A stretch of DNA of 64,000 nt from Fictibacillus gelatini DSM 15865 (GTDB lineage Bacteria > Bacillota > Bacilli > Bacillales > Fictibacillaceae), in assembly GCF_000430745.1 (NCBI RefSeq), contig NZ_KE387229.1:1-64000 (forward strand), given 5' to 3'. Position 1 is the first letter of the stretch. Every line of letters starts with the position of its first letter. This document shows, piece after piece, positions 15,738 to 23,675 of the stretch. The notes below the pieces were generated by a model that did no database searches, was not told where the DNA came from, and worked only from the letters and a program-made list of their open reading frames with translations. The translations under genes and the position numbers were made by a program.

Positions 15738-17792
15738 TTGGAAAAGGGTCAACATCAGAAGCGGTTTTTTAAAAAAGGGAAAAGAGCGTTTTTCGCTAAA
15801 CTGGCTCTTGTGGCAGGCGGCTTCATGTTCGCAAGTTTTCTCGGCCTTTTACTTGCTGCAAGAATGATGGGACCTCCTCCCATTCTCGTGCCGCAAACGA
15901 CGATCATCCATGCGAATGATGGCTCGGTGATCGGCGAAGTGAAACCATCGGGGCAAAACCGTTATTGGGTGCCTTTAAATAAAATCAGTCCCGCGCTTGT
16001 CAATGCTACCGTCGCAATCGAAGACAAAAACTTTTACAGCCATCATGGGTTTGATTTCAAACGGATTGCCGGAGCCATCCTTGCCGACATTAAAGCGGGG
16101 GGCAAGGTGCAGGGGGCAAGCACAATTACCCAGCAGTACGCCCGCAATCTTTTTTTGACCCATGATAAAACGTGGACGAGAAAACTTATGGAGGCGTTTT
16201 ATACGCTCCGTCTGGAAATGAATTATTCAAAAAAAGAGATTCTTGAAGGCTATTTAAATACGATCTACTACGGACACGGGGCATACGGCATTCAATCGGC
16301 TGCTGAATACTATTTCGGAAAAGAAGCGAAAGACTTAACATTGCCAGAAGCCGCGATGATTGCCGGCATTCCGAAAGGTCCGGAATATTATTCTCCTTTT
16401 TCGCATCTCGAGCGGGCTCAACAAAGGCAAGCGACGATTTTAAAGGCGATGCAAAAAAGAGGAATCATCTCAAAGCTTGATGCAGTTTCGGCCCGCCACG
16501 CTAAGCTCCATTTTCATGAGCAGCAGGCAATAGCCCCGCCGAAGATCGCGCCATATTTTCAAGATGAAGTGATGCGCATTTTAAAATCAAAATTAAATCT
16601 TGATCCGAAATTAATTGATTTTGGCGGTCTTCACATTTATACGACGCTTGATGTAAACATGCAGGAAAAAGCGGAACAGGAAGTAGATGAAGAACTCCGA
16701 AAGAACGCTGACATTCAAGCCGCTCTTGTCGCCATGGATCCGAGGAACGGGCAAGTAAAAGCCCTTGTCGGTGGAAAAGATTATGAAGAAAGCCCGTTTA
16801 ACCGCGCGACACAGGCAACTCGCGCTCCGGGATCGACGTTTAAGCCTTTCCTTTATTATAGTGCATTGGAAAACGGCTACACCCCTTCGACGTCGATCCG
16901 CAGTGAGCCAACGACATTCGCGATGGGAACAGGAAGCCAGGAATATGAACCGCACAATTTCAACAACCGTTACGCCTATGATTTTATTACATTAGCACAG
17001 GCTTTAGCGTTATCGGATAACATCTATGCGGTAAAGACGAACCTTTTTTTAGGTCCGAAAAAACTTGTAAAAACCGCCCATAAATTTGGAATCAAAAGCC
17101 CGCTCGCTCCAATTCCGTCGTTGGCTCTCGGCTCTAAAGGAACGAGCGTGCTTGAAATGACCAATGCCTATAATTTATTCGCAAATGGCGGAAAACGCTT
17201 CGATCCGGTATTCATTACGAAAATTACCGATCATTCCGGAAAAGTGATCTATGAAAATGAAAAGAAAGGAAAGCAAGTGCTTGATCGACGAAAGGCGTTT
17301 GTTATGACCGGGCTTCTTACTGGAACGTTCGATGAGCGACTGAACGATTATACGAAAGTAACGGGTGCTAGCATCAGCAAATATTTAACCCGGCCGGCAG
17401 CGGGGAAATCGGGATCGACGCCAAATGACAGCTGGATGATCGGTTTTACGCCGCAGCTAACAACGGGCGTCTGGGTCGGCTATGATCAGGGCCGTATACT
17501 TGATCCCGTCCGCGATTCAAGCTATTCGAAGAAAATTTGGGTCAAATTTATGGAACATGCGTTAGAAGATCAACCCGTTCTTTCTTTTAAAAAACCAAAA
17601 GGCGTCGTAGCCGTTAAAGTCGATCCCGCCAACGGAAAACGCGCCACGAAAAATTGTCCTGTCAAACGCTTGACGTATTATGTGAAAGGAACGGAGCCGA
17701 AAGACTATTGCAACGAACACGGGGGACATAAAAAGAGCAAGCATCAGAAGAAAAAAGAAAAAAGCTGGTTCCGGAAGCTATTTTCGTGGTGA
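15738..17792 (+). CDS. pbpG: Class A penicillin-binding protein, PBP2d (PbpG) type
   Basis: TTG at 15738 lies nine bases after AAGGGAGG; the ATG at 15672 has no site. The 684-residue protein has a short basic cytoplasmic tail, one TM segment (about 25-50), a GT51 glycosyltransferase domain (about 85-235; VAIEDKNFYSHHGFD with the catalytic Glu, QGASTITQQYARNL) and a transpeptidase domain (about 310-590; APGSTFKPF with the Ser-x-x-Lys, SDN, KSGSTPN). The C-terminus is lysine-rich. In B. subtilis the same-position gene pbpG (ywhE) is forespore-expressed and helps build the spore cortex. Divergently oriented from mtaD, with about 190 bp between starts. Confidence 0.9.
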   Translation: MEKGQHQKRFFKKGKRAFFAKLALVAGGFMFASFLGLLLAARMMGPPPILVPQTTIIHANDGSVIGEVKPSGQNRYWVPLNKISPALVNATVAIEDKNFYSHHGFDFKRIAGAILADIKAGGKVQGASTITQQYARNLFLTHDKTWTRKLMEAFYTLRLEMNYSKKEILEGYLNTIYYGHGAYGIQSAAEYYFGKEAKDLTLPEAAMIAGIPKGPEYYSPFSHLERAQQRQATILKAMQKRGIISKLDAVSARHAKLHFHEQQAIAPPKIAPYFQDEVMRILKSKLNLDPKLIDFGGLHIYTTLDVNMQEKAEQEVDEELRKNADIQAALVAMDPRNGQVKALVGGKDYEESPFNRATQATRAPGSTFKPFLYYSALENGYTPSTSIRSEPTTFAMGTGSQEYEPHNFNNRYAYDFITLAQALALSDNIYAVKTNLFLGPKKLVKTAHKFGIKSPLAPIPSLALGSKGTSVLEMTNAYNLFANGGKRFDPVFITKITDHSGKVIYENEKKGKQVLDRRKAFVMTGLLTGTFDERLNDYTKVTGASISKYLTRPAAGKSGSTPNDSWMIGFTPQLTTGVWVGYDQGRILDPVRDSSYSKKIWVKFMEHALEDQPVLSFKKPKGVVAVKVDPANGKRATKNCPVKRLTYYVKGTEPKDYCNEHGGHKKSKHQKKKEKSWFRKLFSW

Positions 17793-17813
17793 CGAAAACA
17801 GTGATTTTGCTTA

Positions 17814-17905
17814 ATTCCGCCATTTCGGGGATGAATTCCGCCGATTTTGGCGATCATTCCGCCGAATTGAGTAATCATTCCGCCAATTGGTGCAGTAATT
17901 CCGCC
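17814..17905 (+). repeat. 21-bp-phased array of the word ATTCCGCC (five units)
   Basis: ATTCCGCC occurs at 17814, 17835, 17856, 17877 and 17898, at exactly 21-bp steps, with non-conserved 13-bp spacers. The array lies in the 3' region of pbpG just before the shared terminator, between convergent pbpG and ywhD. Confidence 0.9.
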
Positions 17906-17912
17906 CAAAAAT

Positions 17913-17950
17913 AAAATGCCCGGGGGAGACCGTCTCCTCCGGGCATTTTA
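17913..17950. terminator. Bidirectional terminator between pbpG and ywhD
   Basis: Stem AAAATGCCCGG / CCGGGCATTTT with A and T tracts on both sides, able to act for either strand. Confidence 0.85.
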
Positions 17951-18061
17951 TTGTCCTAGTAACATTGTGTGTACAATGCTATATACTGGAGTTTACTTCA
18001 TTCTCATTATTTGTGACAGAGTTTTTAGAAAATGTTCAAAAAAGGTTCATAACTTTTCCAG

Positions 18062-18589
18062 TTAATCTACCAATTTCTTCACTTCATCACTTGAGCGATT
18101 GAACATTTCTTCACTGTGTGACTTCAGGAAATTCCCTAATAGCTTTCTTGATTTTTCATCCATATCGTCGACGATCACATGGCCCTTGATCGACTTATCC
18201 ATGCGGTTAACATGTTCCGGCAAGCTTTTGTAACCGCGGCGGGCTTCTTTATCAATTTGCATCTCGCATGCCGTGACGCCGTAATAATACGGACCTTCCG
18301 CATTGCGGTTAATCGTCACCCAAACGAGCCAGTATAATCTCGGGTTTGGTGTATCTTCACGATTGGGCGTGAATTTAATCCGTTTTTCAACATCGCTCCT
18401 CGCATGCATCGCGCCCATGTCAACATAGGCAGTGTTGTCTTCTGGATCAACGATGACAGGCGTCACATGGTCAAGGCTTAATGCGCCAACGCCAAACCCG
18501 CCGTGGCCGCTCGTTGAGTCACCGCTAATAATCGTAAAGCCCATTCCCTTTTTCTTATTGTTATTATCCGAATTAAATAGATCTTTCAT
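18062..18589 (-). CDS. ywhD: YwhD family protein
   Basis: This 175-residue cytoplasmic protein matches YwhD: FTIISGDSTSGHGGFG near the start, AYVDMGAMHARSDVEKRIKF, YWLVWVTINRN and the C-terminal GHVIVDDMDEKS. The function is unknown. In B. subtilis it follows pbpG; here the two genes converge on a shared terminator. The start ATG at 18589 has a GGAGG about nine bases upstream. No unusual features. Confidence 0.9.
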   Translation of the reverse strand: MKDLFNSDNNNKKKGMGFTIISGDSTSGHGGFGVGALSLDHVTPVIVDPEDNTAYVDMGAMHARSDVEKRIKFTPNREDTPNPRLYWLVWVTINRNAEGPYYYGVTACEMQIDKEARRGYKSLPEHVNRMDKSIKGHVIVDDMDEKSRKLLGNFLKSHSEEMFNRSSDEVKKLVD

Positions 18590-18704
18590 CTTTATGTCCT
18601 CCCGAAACGCTATATTCGACTACATTTATTTTATCACAATTCGGCCCTTTCAAGACTTATACATGATTTGCCTGCTAAAAACGAATTCTATTCATAGAAA
18701 CCTA

Positions 18705-18762
18705 TTGCAAACCAAACTAAAAACGAATAATATAGTAATCGTGTTAATTTAATGTTCGTTAT
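18705..18762 (+). promoter_or_regulatory. Sigma-A promoter with two inverted PurBox-like sites
   Basis: TTGCAA (18705-18710), 17-bp spacer, TATAAT-like TAATAT (18728-18733). Over it lie AAAACGAATAAT (18720-18731, one mismatch to the PurR box AWWWCGAACRWT) and, inverted, AATGTTCGTTAT (18751-18762, full match to the reverse consensus). The gap between boxes is 19 bp rather than the usual 16-17. This suggests PurR repression of the permease. No guanine-riboswitch fold was recognised. Confidence 0.55.
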
Positions 18763-18777
18763 TTGAGGAGGCTTCTC

Positions 18778-20091
18778 ATGTTATCTTCCTTTTTTAAGTT
18801 AAAAGAATTAGGAACAAACGTTAAAACGGAAACGTTAGCCGGAACGACAACGTTTTTGACAATGGTCTATATTGTCGTCGTCAATCCAATTATTCTCCAT
18901 TCTGCCGGCGTTCCTTTTGACACCGTCTTCATGGCAACCATTATTTCTACTGTCATTGGGACACTCTGGATGGCGCTATTTGCCAACTATCCGATCGCCA
19001 TTGCGCCAGGGATGGGATTAAACGCCTATTTTGCGTCCATCGTCAGCGGGGGACATACGCACATCTCCTACCAGACGGCTTTTGGCGCAGTTTTTGTAGC
19101 CGGGATTATCTTTCTGATTTTGTCTTTAACGCCATTTCGGAAAAAATTAATTGAATCGATCCCGGCCAATTTAAAACATGGAATTACTGCCGGAATCGGC
19201 CTGTTTATTGCTTTTATCGGGATGCGCCAAACCGGCATCATCACTGCCAATAAAGCGACCCTCGTTGGCCTGGGTGATCTCCATTCGCCGTCTGTATTGC
19301 TCGCATTGGCGGGGCTTGCCGCTACACTTATTTTCATGGCGTTAAATGTAAACGGCGCTTTGTTTTTCGGGATGATTGTAACGGGAATTATCGCTTATTT
19401 TACAGGTCAGTTGAAATTTAAAGGATTTGTCGCAGTGCCAAAATTGCCGGATCATTTCTTTATTTTTGGCAATCCAGCCACGGCTTTCAGCGATGTTGTT
19501 CATTACGGTCTATACTCCGTCGTTTTTTCATTTTTACTCGTGACGATTTTTGATACAACCGGAACAATGGTCGGAGTGGCGGAAAAAGCGGGGGTGATGA
19601 AAGGGAATGTGATGCCGCGTGCCCGCCAGGCGCTTCTGGCAGATTCAGTAGCAACAACGGTTGGTGCGGCTTTCGGGACAAGCCCGACAAGTGCTTTTAT
19701 TGAATCATCTTCAGGTGTGGCTTCAGGAGGACGTTCGGGGCTGACTTCGGTTGTCGTTGCCATTTTATTTATGATTGCCGCTTTCTTCAGCCCATTGGTA
19801 AGCGCCATTTCAGGCCTTTCTGCCATCACAGCGCCAACGTTGATCATCGTTGGCAGCCTGATGCTTGGAGCCCTTGGAAAAGTCAATTGGGAAGACTTTG
19901 ATGAAGCCTTCCCGACATTCTTAATTATTCTAACGATGCCACTCACATCAAGCATCGCTACCGGCATTGCACTCGGTTTCATTTCCTATCCGCTTTTGAA
20001 AATTGTCCGCGGAAAATGGCGTGAAGTGCCGATCCTCGTTTACGTATTTGCAGTACTTTTCTTTTATCAGTTGACCTTTTTGCCACATTAA
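18778..20091 (+). CDS. NCS2/AzgA-type purine permease (hypoxanthine/guanine class)
   Basis: The ATG at 18778 follows GAGGAGG; the open frame from TTG 18763 overlaps the ribosome site. The 437-residue integral membrane protein has the AzgA-like signature near the N-terminus (TETLAGTTTFLTMVYIVVVNP), IAPGMGLNAYFA, the half-helix motif TIFDTTGTMVGVAEKAG, and SAFIESSSGVASGGRSG. It resembles B. subtilis PbuG/PbuO, which import hypoxanthine, guanine or adenine by proton symport. Upstream PurBox-like sites support a purine role. The exact substrate and orthologue are not decided. Confidence 0.9.
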   Translation: MLSSFFKLKELGTNVKTETLAGTTTFLTMVYIVVVNPIILHSAGVPFDTVFMATIISTVIGTLWMALFANYPIAIAPGMGLNAYFASIVSGGHTHISYQTAFGAVFVAGIIFLILSLTPFRKKLIESIPANLKHGITAGIGLFIAFIGMRQTGIITANKATLVGLGDLHSPSVLLALAGLAATLIFMALNVNGALFFGMIVTGIIAYFTGQLKFKGFVAVPKLPDHFFIFGNPATAFSDVVHYGLYSVVFSFLLVTIFDTTGTMVGVAEKAGVMKGNVMPRARQALLADSVATTVGAAFGTSPTSAFIESSSGVASGGRSGLTSVVVAILFMIAAFFSPLVSAISGLSAITAPTLIIVGSLMLGALGKVNWEDFDEAFPTFLIILTMPLTSSIATGIALGFISYPLLKIVRGKWREVPILVYVFAVLFFYQLTFLPH

Positions 20092-20109
20092 TTGATTACA
20101 ATTTCACAG

Positions 20110-20147
20110 AGTGTGGGGAAACCTAAGTTTTCTCCACACTTTTTTTA
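20110..20147 (+). terminator. Terminator of the purine permease gene
   Basis: Stem AGTGTGGGGAAAA / TTTTCTCCACACT followed by seven T. Confidence 0.9.
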
Positions 20148-20182
20148 TTTAGAAGAAATTAATCGACTTCTCACTCCAATTC

Positions 20183-20317
20183 ATTCAGCCGATTTTAAAG
20201 AACATTCAACGTAATTTGGATCATAATTCAACGAAAACAACCCATAATTCAACGGAAATTGATCATAATTCAACCAATTTTAGTATTAATTCAACCGATT
20301 TAAGGCATAATTCAACG
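20183..20317 (+). repeat. 21-bp-phased array of the word ATTCAACG (seven units)
   Basis: Words begin at 20183 (ATTCAGCC), 20204, 20226, 20247, 20268, 20289 and 20310: steps 21, 22, 21, 21, 21, 21. Later units extend the word to ATAATTCAAC. Spacers differ. The array fills the gap between the convergent permease gene and the secreted-protein gene ending at 20419. No gene lies in this 327-bp spacer. Confidence 0.9.
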
Positions 20318-20360
20318 AATGAAGAAATCAAGTCTATCTGCCTGCTTTTGTCCATTTGAA

Positions 20361-20388
20361 AGGCTGTCGATTTCTTTCTCGACAGCCT
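20361..20388 (-). terminator. Terminator of the secreted OB-fold protein gene
   Basis: Stem AGGCTGTCG / CGACAGCCT with a 10-base loop, 31 bp after the stop codon at 20419. The T tract is short on the minus strand. Confidence 0.65.
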
Positions 20389-20418
20389 GCGAAACGGGAT
20401 TACCGCTTCGGTTTTTGT

Positions 20419-23046
20419 TTAATTAACCATATACCAATATTCCGCAAACCTGCTATCGATTTTCTTCCCTGCCTGTGCCTTTATTTCATTGATAAGAGCT
20501 GTAAGCCTTTCTTCTCTTTCAGCCTCACTTTTTGCTTTTTGAATCCCTTCTATTTTCTTTGAAAGACTGTTAATGATGCCGTGATGGGTGATGTATCCTT
20601 TATCGGAGCCAATGGCCAATAATTCATCGAGATGGTCGGTATCCATCTTGACCTCAAGGGTGAATGTCCTTTCGCTTTTGTTGCCAGCGCGATCGACTGC
20701 CGTAACGGCAAGGGTATGTTCACCTTTTAGTAGTTGAAGAGGGTCAATGTGGATCGGATTGGCAGCGGCCTTTCCGTCCAATGTGAGACTGACTTCAGCT
20801 ACCCCGCTCCCTTCATCCGTTACAGCCACTTTTTCCTCGAATGTATCGGTTAAAAAGAACGACAACTTGTCCAAATCGTGAATGACCGGCCCTTCTGTAT
20901 CCGCCCATTCAACGTCTTTAAGATTGAACAATTTCAATTGGTAAACGTCTTTATAGATGGAAGAAATCCCTGAAAGATGAACGAAATCTCCATTATGGAA
21001 CTTCTCCGTAAACTGGCTGTACGTGACACCTGTCCGTTCATCGACCCGGACACGTGTCGTTTTCCCATTCCGAATCGCGTCGAACTCGAAAGCGCGATTA
21101 AGGGGCATCAAATTTTGAATCACAACATTCTCCAGACGAACGAACTGTCCTTGATTTTGTTCATTGACTTCATCCACTACTTTTGCTTTTGGGACTTCTG
21201 ATGTTCCGACTTTCTTCATCGCAATAGGGTCCGTTAATTCTCGTTCATTATTAAAAACCGCTATCGGGGCCGTTATGTTGACGACGTCACCCGGGTGGAA
21301 TCCGTCTTTATCCTGAAAAATATAAATCCCCGCTGATCCATCTTGCAAATAAAAGCCTTTTCCGCCAAAGTTGCCAGGTTCTGTCGTAACAATGCCCTCA
21401 ACTGTTACGATTGATCCTTCCTTTTTTCCTCTGGCGTCAGCAATGGAAATTTTTTCAGGCAGCTGCGGCCGATCTTCCGGCAATGGAACGGCTTTTACAT
21501 TATCGATCGTCACCGTTTTCGTCAAAATGTTCGTTTTCCCTATTTTTAAGCGAAGATTCGCGGTTCCTTTTGTTCCCGGCTTGATTCGGACGGTCCATTC
21601 TTTTTTCGCATGACCGAAGCTGTCCGCTGTCATCGAAAACGCGTCGCTATAATCATAGGAAGTCGGCCATGTGCCGTCTTGCTTTTGAAACTGGGCAACC
21701 TGTGTTCCGCCGTCTAAATAGATTCCGACTTTCAAATCAGAAACCGTTTGCCCGGGCAATAAATGGTCAACTGAAACCCGAATTTGAAACGTTTCTGCAT
21801 TTGGGAGAACGTCCTGGTGAACAAACGAATATTCGGGTTTGACTTCTGCTTCTTTCGTTGCCCCGTACGAACCGGCAGCAAAAGTGGAAGGATCGTACCA
21901 TTTATAGCCGGGATCCGGAGCGGCCCATGGTTCCGGCTGCGGCTCTGTTGAACGGCTCGGTGTTTCAAAATCAAGCTGTGGCGAAGGTTCATCTAATGAG
22001 ATTCCTGCCTGGTCAAACGACGTATAGCTTTCTTCTTTAGCGAGCCAGTTAACCAAATTCGTCAGAAACCGGGCATCATTTTGTTCTTTAAAACCGTCAT
22101 ACGTCTTTTTCTTGCTTCCATTTTCTTCTCGCAAGTATTTCGGCGAGGCATCTTCAACGGGGGAAGAATCGCCGATAAAAGCCGCCTTTCCTTTCCCTAC
22201 TTTCGAAATGGCAGCAAACGGTCCTTCATCTTTCCCACCACCAAAATAAACGCCCTGGTCAACACTATTCGCCCATTTGTCGTCTTTTGTCAAAGCAGGA
22301 AGATAAACAAGGCCTTTTGCCTTTTTCGGATCGGTAATGGCTAAGGTTGACCCGGCATGAACTGCGACAGACTGCACACCTTCAGTAATGCCAAAAGCGT
22401 CCTTTGGCGAAACGATTGTTGTCGCATTCACATCCCCGACGGCATTGTAACGAAAACGGATGCCAAAGTTGCTGCTTAGCCAGTCCGAGCTTTCAACACC
22501 TTGCATGGCAGCGGAATTTTTTTCTTCAGCCGACATTCCTTTCGCCGGATCTGAGTATGCCCCGCGGCGGTATCCATTCATGACCTCCGATGCATCCCAG
22601 CGGTTTTTATTGCGGTCGGCATTATAATGATCGGCGATGAAAAAGATGCTTCCGCCGTTTTCAACATATTGGCGCATCGCCTCTTGTTCCGATTTTTTAT
22701 ACGGAATGTTCGCTTCACCAATAACAAACACTTGATAGTTTTTCAAATCGTCATACGTAATCGGACTTGTCTTGCGAAGTTCTTTTACAAAAAACCCTTC
22801 ATTCGCAATTGCATTGGCAAAGTCGGAAAACCCGCCGTCAATGACCCAATCCGCCGCTCCGGCTGTTTGCCCATGGGTGTTATCAAATAATACTTTTTTC
22901 CCGTTTGGAACAGATGGTGTAATTTGCGGCGCCGGATCGTTCGGGCCTTCCGCATGTACCCCTTTTGTATCGCAAATAAAAGGTAACACACCTATACAGA
23001 CAAATAGCAGAAAAATTTTAATGAACAGCCTGCCCTGTTTCCCCAT
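20419..23046 (-). CDS. Large secreted protein with GATase/ThuA-like, OB-fold and Ig-like domains
   Basis: This 875-residue protein starts at ATG 23046 behind GGGGG and has a signal peptide (about 1-32, ending GVHAEG). About 45-345 reads as a flavodoxin/GATase-like fold (KKVLFDNTHGQTAGAADW, VFVIGEANIPYKKSE, GSIFFIADHYNADRN), seen in DUF4350 or ThuA-like proteins. About 555-690 is an OB-fold of the YhcR/ExeM type (VTVEGIVTTEPGNFGGKGFY, YIFQDKDGFHPGD). An Ig-like domain (AVTAVDRAGNKSERTF) and a helical tail follow. Relatives are often annotated as endonucleases or DNA-binding proteins, but no nuclease catalytic domain is visible here. The role is unknown; it acts outside the cell. Confidence 0.75.
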   Translation of the reverse strand: MGKQGRLFIKIFLLFVCIGVLPFICDTKGVHAEGPNDPAPQITPSVPNGKKVLFDNTHGQTAGAADWVIDGGFSDFANAIANEGFFVKELRKTSPITYDDLKNYQVFVIGEANIPYKKSEQEAMRQYVENGGSIFFIADHYNADRNKNRWDASEVMNGYRRGAYSDPAKGMSAEEKNSAAMQGVESSDWLSSNFGIRFRYNAVGDVNATTIVSPKDAFGITEGVQSVAVHAGSTLAITDPKKAKGLVYLPALTKDDKWANSVDQGVYFGGGKDEGPFAAISKVGKGKAAFIGDSSPVEDASPKYLREENGSKKKTYDGFKEQNDARFLTNLVNWLAKEESYTSFDQAGISLDEPSPQLDFETPSRSTEPQPEPWAAPDPGYKWYDPSTFAAGSYGATKEAEVKPEYSFVHQDVLPNAETFQIRVSVDHLLPGQTVSDLKVGIYLDGGTQVAQFQKQDGTWPTSYDYSDAFSMTADSFGHAKKEWTVRIKPGTKGTANLRLKIGKTNILTKTVTIDNVKAVPLPEDRPQLPEKISIADARGKKEGSIVTVEGIVTTEPGNFGGKGFYLQDGSAGIYIFQDKDGFHPGDVVNITAPIAVFNNERELTDPIAMKKVGTSEVPKAKVVDEVNEQNQGQFVRLENVVIQNLMPLNRAFEFDAIRNGKTTRVRVDERTGVTYSQFTEKFHNGDFVHLSGISSIYKDVYQLKLFNLKDVEWADTEGPVIHDLDKLSFFLTDTFEEKVAVTDEGSGVAEVSLTLDGKAAANPIHIDPLQLLKGEHTLAVTAVDRAGNKSERTFTLEVKMDTDHLDELLAIGSDKGYITHHGIINSLSKKIEGIQKAKSEAEREERLTALINEIKAQAGKKIDSRFAEYWYMVN

Positions 23047-23272
23047 GTTCTACCCCCGAAAGAAAATAGTAATATGACCCCGGATTAGCGTGATGCCATA
23101 TTCCAAAAATTATTCTATCATTAACAGTTTGTGTTTTTTGGGGAAATTTAGCAAGTTGATAGAATTGAATCTTTTGAACCATGTCCAAAGACTTATAAAA
23201 CATTTTTCCAAGTAGAGGAATTTTATTGCAGGAAATTGAATACTTATAACTATTTTAAAAGGGGGTCCTGTA

Positions 23273-23389
23273 ATGAGAGAAAAGGAACGCGATACGTTTG
23301 ACCGGACATTCATAGGGAAACCAGGATGTATGTTATCACTGATTTTATTAATTATTATTATTTCTGTGGTTTATAACTACTTCAAATAA
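23273..23389 (+). CDS. Small single-span membrane protein (38 aa)
   Basis: ATG 23273 lies seven bases after AAAGGGGG. The 38 residues are a charged N-terminus (MREKERDTFDRTF), GKPGC and one TM helix (MLSLILLIIIISVVY), ending NYFK. The strong ribosome site and intact short frame support a real gene. I do not recognise the family. Confidence 0.6.
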   Translation: MREKERDTFDRTFIGKPGCMLSLILLIIIISVVYNYFK

Positions 23390-23454
23390 AAATGAGCGCA
23401 GAACATATTAGCTTAGAGCGTGCACACTGAAAAAAGTTGTCGGAAACTGCCCTC

Positions 23455-23552
23455 GGACAATCATTTCACTAGTTTGGAAAATAAATCTTGTCGTTTAGAA
23501 AATAAAATAAAATTCGCTGATTGAAAAATAAATTCCGCCGTCTGGAAAATAA
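23455..23552 (+). repeat. 21-bp-phased array of the word GGAAAATAA (five units)
   Basis: Words begin at 23455 (GGACAATCA), 23476, 23497 (AGAAAATAA), 23523 (GAAAAATAA) and 23544: steps 21, 21, 26, 21. The 26-bp step can be explained by a duplicated AAAAT in the spacer. The array lies between convergent genes. Confidence 0.8.
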
Positions 23553-23632
23553 CAGGGTCACTCATTGAATTTTGAACAATATCTTATTCAAATTGGGTGA
23601 AAATATCGCTATCAAAATGACATTTATGCAAA

Positions 23633-23668
23633 GATGATGTCCTAAAAGCCTGACTTTTGGACATCATC
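23633..23668 (-). terminator. Terminator of the subtilisin gene
   Basis: Perfect 10-bp stem GATGATGTCC / GGACATCATC with an inner TAAAAG/CTTTTA extension, just after the stop codon at 23676. Confidence 0.75.
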
Positions 23669-23675
23669 CTCTTGT

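Noticed and set aside
17814-17905. CRISPR array
   Set aside because: Words of 8 bp with 13-bp spacers are far too short, and the same geometry occurs with unrelated words elsewhere.
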